From positions 1-64,000 of the forward strand of contig NZ_BPQS01000025.1 in NCBI RefSeq assembly GCF_022179385.1: DNA of 64,000 nt, read 5' to 3'. The notes under the pieces were generated by a model. It searched no databases and had not been told where the DNA came from. It saw only the letters and a program-made list of their open reading frames with translations. The translations under genes were made by a program, and so were the position numbers. Positions 34,451 through 41,600 of this stretch are shown piece by piece; positions within the stretch are counted from its first letter, which is position 1, and the number at the start of each line of letters is the position of its first letter. The DNA comes from Methylobacterium longum. Its GTDB lineage: Bacteria > Pseudomonadota > Alphaproteobacteria > Rhizobiales > Beijerinckiaceae.

Positions 34451-34467
34451 CGATCAAGGCCGCGCGC

Positions 34468-34737
34468 TCAGTAGTAGAACCGGCGGCGGTAATACGGACG
34501 GCGCCAGTAGGGCCGCGGGCCGTAGAACCGACGGCCGTAATACGGGCGGCGCCAGTAGGGCCGCGGGCCGTAGAAACGGCGACGGTAATAGTACTGGGCC
34601 TTCTCGGTCGCTGCAGCGGGTGCGGCATCGGCCGGCAGGGCGAGCCCCGGACCGATGGGCGCGGCGGACGCTCTCTCCGGCGCGACGGCCGCGAAGCCCA
34701 GCACCAGCAGGGCCGCGAGCAGGAATTTCCTCTGCAA
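34468..34737 (-). CDS. Small exported Arg/Tyr-rich repeat protein
   Basis: 89 residues. TTG start at 34737 with GGGAG 8 bases upstream. Signal peptide MQRKFLLAALLVLGFAAVAP ending about ASAA (residue 26). The C-terminal 40 residues are almost only Arg, Tyr, Pro, Phe, Trp and Gly: two copies of RRFYGPRPYWRRPYYG (48-base DNA repeat) and a last RRRFYY. Such basic aromatic tails occur in small envelope proteins of Methylobacterium and Rhizobiales; the role is unknown, perhaps binding to envelope polymers. It has its own terminator at 34418-34450. Confidence 0.65.
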   Translation of the reverse strand: MQRKFLLAALLVLGFAAVAPERASAAPIGPGLALPADAAPAAATEKAQYYYRRRFYGPRPYWRRPYYGRRFYGPRPYWRRPYYRRRFYY

Positions 34738-34900
34738 GGTCTCGACTCCCTTGTGTCATTACGTCGTGACGACGAACCGCACGGGAAGCGAGGCCTTCCG
34801 ACCGGTCCGAAACGCTGCAACGCGTGGGTGAGCCCAAGCGTTGCAGCGTAACCGCTACGGAGTGGCGAACAGGGTTGATCGCGGGTTGAGGCCCGCCGCG

Positions 34901-35086
34901 TCAGGCGATCTTCGTGGTCATGTCCTCGATGCGGGCCTCGGCGCTCTGTCGGACGAGCGCGATGCCGTGCTCGCAATCCTCGCGGCGCGCGTAACCTTCG
35001 CCGGATTCCGCCACCACCTCGCCGTTGCGCGCCCGCAGACGCCAGCGCCACTCGCCCTTGGCGTCCCGGTAGAGTTCGAACCGCAT
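34901..35086 (-). CDS. DUF1508 (YegP-like) small protein
   Basis: 61 residues. FELYRDAKGEWRWRLRARNG followed by EVVAESGEGYARREDCEHGI is the DUF1508 pattern (a short beta-alpha unit found as one or two repeats in YegP). Only a single unit is present here. ATG 35086 has GGGAGCCTCCACC upstream; the longer frame to 35233 is unlikely. The role of the family is not established, though some members are induced under stress. Confidence 0.75.
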   Translation of the reverse strand: MRFELYRDAKGEWRWRLRARNGEVVAESGEGYARREDCEHGIALVRQSAEARIEDMTTKIA

Positions 35087-35314
35087 GGTGGAGGCTCCCT
35101 GTCCAATCCGGACGAGATGGGATCGGGGGGCCATCAGGAAAAGATTGCCCCTGCGGCTTACGGGGCAGGAATTCCGCCGTCCCGCATCCCGCCCGCCTTC
35201 GGCGGTGCGGCGGCGCGACCTGGATACCTCCACACCGCGCGCAGGGACGACGCGTCGAGGTCGGCGACCGGCGGTGCCAGCCCGAGGTCGCGCTCGACCC
35301 TCCCCTCCAAACGC

Positions 35315-35350
35315 GAAGCCGCCCGGGATGGATGCGTCCCGGGCGGCTTC
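35315..35350 (-). terminator. Strong hairpin ending the helicase transcript
   Basis: A perfect 14-bp stem GAAGCCGCCCGGGA/TCCCGGGCGGCTTC (35315-35328 with 35337-35350) with an 8-base loop, 24 bases after the helicase stop on the minus strand. Only a short GTTTG follows, so its U-tract is weak. The rest of the 35087-35374 gap shows nothing else. Confidence 0.6.
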
Positions 35351-35374
35351 ACAGGTCAGATCGTGTTAGTCGGC

Positions 35375-36919
35375 TCAGGAGCGCGGCGCCCGCTCCAGCC
35401 AGCCGATGTTGCGGCCCTCACCGCCACCGCCACCGCCACCGCCGCTGCGCGGACGGGCGTCGGCCCGCTGGGGCCGTCCGTCGCGGTTCGGGCGGCCCTG
35501 GCTGGGACGCTGCTCACCCTGCGGCCGGGCCGGCCTGCTGTCCGGGCGCGCCTCGCGCCCCTGCGGGGCCTGGCTGCGGCCGTCGGTCCGACCCTCCTGG
35601 GGCCGTCCCTGCCGGGGTGCGCCCTGGCCGCCGAACCCGCGTCCGCCCTCGGGCCGCCCCTGCGGGGGACGACCCTGCTGCTGCCGGGGCCGCTGGCCCG
35701 GGCGCCCGCCGCCGGGACGCTGCTGCCGCTCGGGCCGGCGCTCCTCCTCGCGGGCGATGTCGGCGGCCTCCTGGCGGGACGGCGGGTTGAAGCCCTCCGG
35801 GAAGCCCGCCACCGGCACCTTCTGCCGGGTGATGCGCTCGATGTCGCGCAGGTAGGCCTTCTCCTCGTCGTTGCAGAACGAGATGGCGAGGCCGTCCGCG
35901 CCCGCCCGGGCCGTGCGGCCGATCCGGTGAACGTAGCTCTCCGGCACGTTCGGCAGGTCGAAATTGACCACGTGGCTCACGGCCTCGACGTCGATGCCGC
36001 GGGCCGCGATGTCGGTGGCCACCAGCACCCGGCTGGAGCCGTCCTTGAAGGCGGCCAGCGCCCGCTCGCGCTGGGGCTGGCTCTTGTTGCCGTGGATCGC
36101 CGCCGCCGCGATGCCGACCTTGTCGAGGCCGCGCACCACCCGGTCCGCGCCGTGCTTGGTCCGGGTGAACACGAGGACGCGCTCGATCGCCGGGTCGCGC
36201 AGGATGTGCCCCAGCAGCGCCTGCTTGGCGCCGGTGTGGACGAAGATCACCTGCTGGTCGACCCGCTCGGCCGTGGTGGCGACGGGCGTCACCGCGACCT
36301 GCACCGGGTCGGTGAGATACTGACTGGCGAGGCCGGCGATGTTCTTCGGCATGGTGGCCGAGAAGAACAGGCTCTGGCGCTTCTGCGGCAGCATCTTCAC
36401 GATGCGCTTGAGGGCGTGGATGAAGCCGAGGTCGAGCATCTGGTCGGCCTCGTCGAGGACGAGGATCTCGACGCCTTCGAGGGTCAGCGAGCGGCGCTCG
36501 ATCAGGTCGATCAACCGGCCCGGCGTGGCCACGAGGATGTCGACGCCCGGCGCCAGCGCCCGCTCCTGACGGCTGATGGTGACACCGCCGAACACCACCG
36601 TGTTGGTGTACGGCAGGTGGCGCCCGTAATCCGAGAAGGACTCGGCGATCTGGTTGGCGAGCTCGCGGGTGGGCGAGAGCACCAGCACCCGGCAGCCGCG
36701 GCGCGGGGGGCGGCGGTCCGAGAGCGAGAGGCGGTGCAGGATCGGCAGCGCGAAGGCCGCGGTCTTGCCGGTGCCGGTCTGGGCGATACCGCAGAGGTCG
36801 CGGCCCGCCATGGCCGGCGGGATCGCCTGGGCCTGGATCGGGGTCGGCGCGACGTAGCCAGCCTCGCTGAGCGACCGCAGCACGGGCTGGGCGAGGCCGA
36901 AATCGGTGAATTGGGTCAA
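35375..36919 (-). CDS. DEAD-box ATP-dependent RNA helicase (RhlE-like)
   Basis: 514 residues from TTG 36919. Motifs in order: Q motif FTDFGLAQPVLRSLSEAGYV/APTPIQAQAIP; Walker A AQTGTGKTAAF; PTRELA; ATPGR; VLDEADQMLD; SATMPK; VFTRTK; ATDIAARGIDVEAV; and HRIGRTARAG. The last 130 residues are a disordered Arg/Gly/Gln/Pro tail (many RPQGR-like repeats, then GGGGGGGGEG), an RNA-binding tail typical of RhlE/SrmB-type helicases. It unwinds RNA in ribosome assembly or decay. The frame continues to 37042, but those residues are unlike the family and no ribosome site is there; TTG 36919 with GGAT upstream is preferred. Confidence 0.88.
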   Translation of the reverse strand: MTQFTDFGLAQPVLRSLSEAGYVAPTPIQAQAIPPAMAGRDLCGIAQTGTGKTAAFALPILHRLSLSDRRPPRRGCRVLVLSPTRELANQIAESFSDYGRHLPYTNTVVFGGVTISRQERALAPGVDILVATPGRLIDLIERRSLTLEGVEILVLDEADQMLDLGFIHALKRIVKMLPQKRQSLFFSATMPKNIAGLASQYLTDPVQVAVTPVATTAERVDQQVIFVHTGAKQALLGHILRDPAIERVLVFTRTKHGADRVVRGLDKVGIAAAAIHGNKSQPQRERALAAFKDGSSRVLVATDIAARGIDVEAVSHVVNFDLPNVPESYVHRIGRTARAGADGLAISFCNDEEKAYLRDIERITRQKVPVAGFPEGFNPPSRQEAADIAREEERRPERQQRPGGGRPGQRPRQQQGRPPQGRPEGGRGFGGQGAPRQGRPQEGRTDGRSQAPQGREARPDSRPARPQGEQRPSQGRPNRDGRPQRADARPRSGGGGGGGGEGRNIGWLERAPRS

Positions 36920-37264
36920 GGATGTATCCGATGCAGCAGGACCGACCGGGCGCCTCGCGTTCTCGTCGCGAGCGGTGCCGTGTTCGGGTCGGTCCGTTGG
37001 CAGGGAGCAGCCCGCGTGATGGGGCGGCTCGGGTGCATGCACGTTATGAAGAGGGGGGCCGGATCACGCCGGAAGGCGCCCGATCCGTCACGCAGCCCCC
37101 TCAAGCGGGCCATGGCGGCCGCTGACGCTGCACCGCCGATATGCGGCTGTGCGGCTGCGAAGTCAACTCGCCGCGGTGCGAGCCCGCGCATGGCACGGCA
37201 TCCGCCGACGCGTGGCTCGACCACCGGGCGGAACGGCGTCTATCCGGTGCGGCGCCCGAGGGGC
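36920..37264. other. Intergenic region without visible gene
   Basis: 345 bases between the helicase start and the end of the cupin gene. Open frames here are short, low quality and overlap one another. I see no promoter hexamers or terminator that I would defend. Confidence 0.4.
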
Positions 37265-37762
37265 TCAGCCGGTGACGAAGGCCTGGGCTCGGCGCATCCA
37301 GCGCAGGGACGCCTCCACCAGGGTGGGGCTGCGATGCTTGAGGATCGCCGATTTCAGGAGGCTCCTGGGCACTTCCCAGAGCTGGACCGACCCGACCGGG
37401 AAATGCGCCACGTCGCCTTGGCTGAGGTGATGCCGCTGGCCGTCCGCGTCGGTGATGAACACCTCGCCCTCCAGGATCGTGATGATCTCATCGGCCTGAT
37501 GGGTCCACCGGAACGTGCTCGCCGTGGTGCGCCACAGATAGACGTGCGCGCTGCCGTCATGGACCTCGGAGACCTTGGCGGCTTCGGTGACGGGATTGCC
37601 CGAGATTATCCAGGCCGCTGGGATCGGTGACGGGCTGAAGGCGGCGATCCCGGGTCGAATCGCGGTGCTGGCGACGGGGCGCCCCTCCTCGTGCAGCTGG
37701 ATCTCCGCGTAGGCACCTGTGGCGGCCAGGAGGAGGGCCGCGGCGACGAGGATCTTCTTCAC
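37265..37762 (-). CDS. Exported cupin-domain protein
   Basis: 165 residues. GTG 37762 with GGAG 6 bases upstream. Signal peptide VKKILVAAALLLAATGAYAE. The cupin barrel resembles the DUF861/EutQ group: GSAHVYLWRTTASTFRWTHQ, ADEIITILEGEVFITDADGQ, HHLSQGDVAHFPVGSVQLWE. The conserved His/Glu set of metal-binding cupins is partly present (H in WTHQADE, H in VAHFP). The tail (ILKHRSPTLVEASLRWMRRA) is unusual and basic. Substrate unknown. It stands alone, with a gene-free stretch 37763-38029 upstream. Confidence 0.7.
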   Translation of the reverse strand: MKKILVAAALLLAATGAYAEIQLHEEGRPVASTAIRPGIAAFSPSPIPAAWIISGNPVTEAAKVSEVHDGSAHVYLWRTTASTFRWTHQADEIITILEGEVFITDADGQRHHLSQGDVAHFPVGSVQLWEVPRSLLKSAILKHRSPTLVEASLRWMRRAQAFVTG

Positions 37763-38029
37763 GGTCAGCTCCGACACGCGGGGCACAAGGTTCGTACGAA
37801 CGAAGACAGCGATGTTGGCCCGTCGCTTTCCGAAGATTAGCCGGTGAGACCGACCAGTTCCAGCATGTCCTCCGGTCTTCGCGCGTTTGCCTTAATCAGC
37901 ACTGGCGCGGATGGTGGTCTTGACACGCGCGCTGCCGGGCCGGACCAGATTTCTACCCGGCCGACCGCCCCCTGCGGGGCCCGCCGCCGCGCTCCGGACT
38001 CGATGGCTCCCGCCGAGTTCCGGCTCGGG

Positions 38030-38533
38030 TCACTCCTGGAAACCGGAGGCGCCCTGCGGGCCGCGCCGCCTGTTCAAGCTCCCGCCCTCGTAGAGGATGA
38101 CCGGGCGCGGACCCGCGAAGCTGACGCCCAGATCGAACTTCGCCGAACCGCTCTTTCTGGTCCCTCGGTTCGGGTTGGCGACCGTGAAGTCGATGGTGGA
38201 CCGCGCCGCACATTTGCGGGCCTCGACGTTGCAGATGACCCGCATCGTGCCGGGGCGGTGTGCATACTGTCGCACCGGCCATTGCGCGATGGCGCGTTGC
38301 TTCTCGGCCTGCAGGTCCGCCTGGCTATACGGTTTTCCGTAGAACTGGACCGTCCGCCCGTACATGTAGGGTACGTCCGAGACCGGGCTCACGTTGTTGG
38401 AGGACCAGATCTGCAGGTAACGGCTCGCGATGGCGGCCGTGCGCTCGCGCATGTCCTCGGGGCTGAGGGCGCTGGCCGCGCTCGCCCACGCGACGACGGT
38501 CGCGCCGATCGCCAATCCCCGGACATTCAACAT
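38030..38533 (-). CDS. Exported protein of unknown function
   Basis: 167 residues with a signal peptide (MLNVRGLAIGATVVAWASAA, cleavage near ASAL, residue 23). The mature part begins with a helical segment PEDMRERTAAIASRYLQIWS and then a compact beta-rich region with MYGRTVQFYGKPYSQADLQA, two cysteines (CNVEARKC) and FTVANPNRGTRKSGSAKFDL. It resembles the NTF2-like/host-attachment type of small periplasmic proteins only loosely, so I give no family. It starts 31 bases after the next minus-strand gene and is probably cotranscribed with it. Confidence 0.65.
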   Translation of the reverse strand: MLNVRGLAIGATVVAWASAASALSPEDMRERTAAIASRYLQIWSSNNVSPVSDVPYMYGRTVQFYGKPYSQADLQAEKQRAIAQWPVRQYAHRPGTMRVICNVEARKCAARSTIDFTVANPNRGTRKSGSAKFDLGVSFAGPRPVILYEGGSLNRRRGPQGASGFQE

Positions 38534-38564
38534 GCGAGCCTCGCTGCTCTCGGACAGGGAAGGC

Positions 38565-39365
38565 TCAAGGATGGTCGAGCCAGCGCAGGACACCACCGGC
38601 CTCGGCAGCGGTCACTCTGCGTCGAACCACGGAAGGCCGGTCCTCGACATCCCGCTCGTAGCGGTCGACGACCTCGACGTGCCGGGGCGGGTAAAACCCT
38701 GACGGCGGGTCGACGTCGTCCCGCCGCGCGACGTAGATCTGGCGCGACTGCCGCGGGGCCACGAGGCGGACGTCGTCCTGGCTCGCGTCCGACGACGCGA
38801 CGCGGGACCCTGCGGCCTTGTGCTGAGCGTTGGCCGTCTGCCGCGGCGCCTGAGGCTTGGGCGCCGGCGCCCGCGATTCCCGGGTGGCGTCCGCCGTGTC
38901 AGTCTCGGAGGCCGGTTCGCGGCGGGGCCCGGATTTCGCCAGGAGTTCGGACGCGGTCGGTCGGCGCGGCGGCGGGACGACAGCGGTTCGACGCACGTCT
39001 CCCTCATCCGCTCCCGTGCCGTCCCGGGCCGCCTGATCCTTCGCCGGTTCGCTCCTGCGCTCCACGTGGAACACCAGCGGGGGCAGCGGCGGGTTGGGGG
39101 CCGGTGCCGCAGCGCGCTGCCGGGTCGGGTCGACCCAGGTCTCCGTGGCCGCCGGGGCCTTGCCGAGCGGTGCGGTCTCGGCCGCGCGGGACGTCGACGC
39201 GAGATCGGCGACCTTCGGGGCCTGCCCGGTCGCGGACGGCCCGGCCGTCATGGCCGGCTCGACCTGCGGCCGCTCGGGCCGGCCGCCGACGAAGGCCGCG
39301 GTAACCGCGATTCCTGCGGCGAAGGCGGTCCCGACGGCGAGAAATGATCTTACCGGCGCGCTCAT
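38565..39365 (-). CDS. Membrane-anchored or exported Pro/Ala-rich protein
   Basis: 266 residues from ATG 39365; an ATG at 39407 is possible. One hydrophobic helix near the N terminus (SFLAVGTAFAAGIAVTAAFV), then about 170 residues of low-complexity Pro/Ala/Thr/Arg sequence, and a more ordered C terminus with RQIYVARRDDVDPPSGFYPP and RYERDVEDRPSVVRRRVTAA. Likely a periplasm-spanning anchor. Function unknown. Upstream partner of the 38030-38533 gene in a two-gene unit. Confidence 0.6.
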   Translation of the reverse strand: MSAPVRSFLAVGTAFAAGIAVTAAFVGGRPERPQVEPAMTAGPSATGQAPKVADLASTSRAAETAPLGKAPAATETWVDPTRQRAAAPAPNPPLPPLVFHVERRSEPAKDQAARDGTGADEGDVRRTAVVPPPRRPTASELLAKSGPRREPASETDTADATRESRAPAPKPQAPRQTANAQHKAAGSRVASSDASQDDVRLVAPRQSRQIYVARRDDVDPPSGFYPPRHVEVVDRYERDVEDRPSVVRRRVTAAEAGGVLRWLDHP

Positions 39366-39527
39366 AGGCACTCTGTTCGTAGGCGTTGCGGATCCGGGGT
39401 CCGACATAAACCCCAGGCTGTCCTGGGTGGTTCCGGCATCCCGCTCTCCCGCGCTGAGCGCGGAGGCGCGAACCGAAGATGAGGCGTGCCGACCCGCCGC
39501 GCGCCGGCGTCGAGATCCGCTCCGGCC

Positions 39528-39737
39528 CTAATATTCCCCGCGCGGTCCGATCCAGACCTGGCGTCGCGCGTCGTCGTCCCAGGAGGGATGGTGCCTCGTC
39601 CGGTTGATGCCGGCGGTCACGTCCCGGGGATCCAGACCGATATCCTCAAGGCACCGGCAGTCGAGGCGGCACAGATCGCGGCTGGTCCGCGCACCGGCAA
39701 GCCATGACTTCACAGAAGCGACGACGCGGTTCGCCAT
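39528..39737 (-). CDS. DUF1127 (YjiS-like) small protein
   Basis: 69 residues. The short DUF1127 helix motif is recognisable in LCRLDCRCLEDIGLDPRDVT, with the conserved L..L....L.DIGL spacing. Small Arg-rich DUF1127 proteins of alphaproteobacteria have been linked to RNA turnover and phosphate/stress responses, but the role of this one is unknown. ATG 39737 has GGGAG about 8 bases upstream; the longer frame to 39848 is rejected. Confidence 0.75.
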   Translation of the reverse strand: MANRVVASVKSWLAGARTSRDLCRLDCRCLEDIGLDPRDVTAGINRTRHHPSWDDDARRQVWIGPRGEY

Positions 39738-40256
39738 CGGTGATCTCCCTGGCAGATGTGAACGGCCAGGATCCATCGTTGCTGTCTTCGTGGCGGTGCT
39801 GATCCGCACGGCTGCAACGAAGACGGATCGTGGCGTGCCGAGACCCATCAGAGGTTCTGGGACGAGCGCCTGCGCGGTTGCCGGAGATCTGCGGCGATCC
39901 GCCCCCGCCGGCTGTCCTGCGTCGATCGGGCGGCCGGGTCCGCTTCGGTCGGGAAGAGGCCGGAGAACAGACCCGAGAACAGACCCGAGGCTGCGGCGGC
40001 CGTATCGGATACCCGGGAGCGGAGGGGACTAGGCCGCGCGACGCTGAACACATGAGCGTTGATCGCACCCCGCGATCATGCCGGAGTCGCGATCCATCCT
40101 GCGGGGGCTGCCCATGGCCGGACGGCCGAAGGGCTCGATCACCTGATCGCTTGCCGGATGGTGTGTGTGTCGGATGCGTCGGACAGGGCTGCGCGGAGCG
40201 CGTCGGCCACTTCCGAAGTCGTGCACCGAACCTCGTCTCGCTGTTCGAGAAAAGGT
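39738..40256. other. Intergenic region without supported gene
   Basis: 519 bases between the DUF1127 gene and tRNA-Leu. It includes two exact copies of GAGAACAGACCC in tandem (39963-39986). A minus-strand open frame across that repeat would encode SGLF repeats, but it lacks a ribosome site and coding character. Nothing else recognised. Confidence 0.45.
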
Positions 40257-40341
40257 TGGTGCGGCCAAGAGGACTCGAACCTCCACCCCTCGCGGGACTA
40301 GCACCTCAAGCTAGCGCGTCTACCAATTCCGCCATGGCCGC
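40257..40341 (-). tRNA. tRNA-Leu (anticodon GAG)
   Basis: On the minus strand: acceptor GCGGCCA pairs with TGGCCGC. Anticodon stem CTAGC/GCTAG encloses loop TTGAGGT with anticodon GAG. A long class II variable arm (CCCGCGAGGGG) follows, then T loop TTCGAGT, discriminator A, and CCA encoded at 40257-40259. 85 bases including CCA. Confidence 0.93.
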
Positions 40342-40462
40342 ATCGGACGCGAAGACCCGTCCATTCGCTCGACTTGTGCGCCCCGCGGGAGAACCCGGGG
40401 CCGCCGTCGTGTCGCGCGGCGCAGCGGATAACAGATCGCCCCGCCGCCGACAAGCGTTTCGC

Positions 40463-40768
40463 TCACGCTCGATCGTAGCCGGTCTCCAGGAGCGAGGCCG
40501 CGCCGTCGCCGATGCTGGCGCCGGGCTCCACGATCGAGGCCGCCTTGCGGATCAGCTCCGTCACCTCGACGGAGATGCGGTCGCCCGTCACCACGATCTG
40601 CCCGCGGGCGATCGGGTGATCGTTGGCCAGGATCTCGACCATGTCGCTGTCGCTGGCCTCGAGCTCGATCACGGCGCCGCGGCCCATGCGCAACAGCATG
40701 TGCAGCGGCATGCGGGCGCGGCCCAGCACCACCGTCAGATCGACCTTCAGGGTCTCGAAGACCGCCAC
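40463..40768 (-). CDS. fliN: FliN/FliM C-terminal-like (SpoA) protein, isolated
   Basis: 101 residues, the size of the FliN SpoA domain. LKVDLTVVLGRARMPLHMLL, RMGRGAVIELEASDSDMVEI and ANDHPIARGQIVVTGDRISVEVTEL match the flagellar switch FliN/YscQ C-terminal fold. In the motor, FliN forms the lower C-ring and binds CheY-P. GTG 40768 has GGGATG upstream. There are no other flagellar genes around, only tRNA-Leu and divergent lipB, so it may be a second FliN copy or a motor part located away from the fli cluster; the gene symbol is tentative. Confidence 0.75.
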   Translation of the reverse strand: MAVFETLKVDLTVVLGRARMPLHMLLRMGRGAVIELEASDSDMVEILANDHPIARGQIVVTGDRISVEVTELIRKAASIVEPGASIGDGAASLLETGYDRA

Positions 40769-40857
40769 CGTTCGTCATCCCGTCTTGCAGTTGGAACCTT
40801 GCAACCGCCGGTCGCGGATGGTGAAGGCTTCGACCATCGCCGCAGGATGGTGAACCC

Positions 40858-41589
40858 TTGGTAAACGCGCCGCGCCTCACGGTCAGCCCCCACGCCTTCC
40901 CGAAGGAGACCGGCTCCGATCCGGCCGCGGGGCCGGTGGGCTGGCGCGTGAGCGACGCACCCGTGGCGTACGCGGCGGCCGTCGCCTGGATGGAGGCGCG
41001 CGCGGAGGCGGTCGCCCGCGGCGCGGCCCCGGAATGCGTCTGGCTGCTGGAGCACCCGCCGCTCTACACGGCCGGGACGTCGGCACGGCCCGCCGATCTC
41101 GTGGCGCCCGGGCGCTTCCCGGTCCACGCCACGGGGCGGGGCGGGCAGTACACCTATCACGGCCCCGGTCAGCGGGTCGCCTACGTGATGCTCGACCTCG
41201 GCCGGCGCAGCCGCGACCTGCGCGCCTACGTGGCGAGCCTGGAGGCGTGGCTGATCGAGACGCTGGCCGCCTTCAACATCCGCGCCGAGCGCCGCGAGGA
41301 TCGGGTCGGCGTCTGGGTGCGCCGTCCCGAGAAGGGCCCGGGGGTCGAGGACAAGATCGCGGCGATCGGCATCCGGGTGCGCCGCTGGGTCAGCTTCCAC
41401 GGCATCAGCCTGAACGTCGAGCCCGATCTCACGCATTTCGACGGGATCGTACCCTGCGGCGTCCGGGAGCACGGGGTGACGAGCTTGGTCGATCTCGGCC
41501 TGCCGGTGAGCATGGCGGAGGTCGACATGCAACTCCGGGCGGCGTTCGAGGACATCTTCGGGGCGACCGTGACTGAGGCGGCGGACTGA
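40858..41589 (+). CDS. lipB: Octanoyl-[acyl-carrier-protein]:protein N-octanoyltransferase LipB
   Basis: 243 residues. Moves octanoate from ACP to the lipoyl domains of 2-oxoacid dehydrogenases and GcvH, the first step of lipoate synthesis. Seen: VWLLEHPPLYTAGTSA, GRGGQYTYHGPGQRVAYVML, the lysine region VEDKIAAIGIRVRRWVSFHG and the catalytic cysteine FDGIVPCGVREHGVTSL (HpnC motif PCG). The start is TTG 40858 with AGGA upstream; it leaves an unusual 25-residue N-terminal lead. It runs divergently from fliN and ends 11 bases from the convergent porin gene. Confidence 0.92.
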   Translation: MVNAPRLTVSPHAFPKETGSDPAAGPVGWRVSDAPVAYAAAVAWMEARAEAVARGAAPECVWLLEHPPLYTAGTSARPADLVAPGRFPVHATGRGGQYTYHGPGQRVAYVMLDLGRRSRDLRAYVASLEAWLIETLAAFNIRAERREDRVGVWVRRPEKGPGVEDKIAAIGIRVRRWVSFHGISLNVEPDLTHFDGIVPCGVREHGVTSLVDLGLPVSMAEVDMQLRAAFEDIFGATVTEAAD

Positions 41590-41600
41590 CCGCACCGCGC

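Noticed and set aside
34841..37630. 929-codon plus-strand open frame across the helicase gene
   Set aside because: The true gene on the minus strand has all DEAD-box motifs. The plus frame is its complement plus intergenic DNA.
39848..40051. Minus-strand open frame with SGLF repeats
   Set aside because: It comes from a two-copy 12-base DNA repeat in non-coding sequence; no ribosome site and no coding character.
40029..40304. Minus-strand open frame reaching into the tRNA-Leu gene
   Set aside because: It overlaps a certain tRNA and has no homology-like features.
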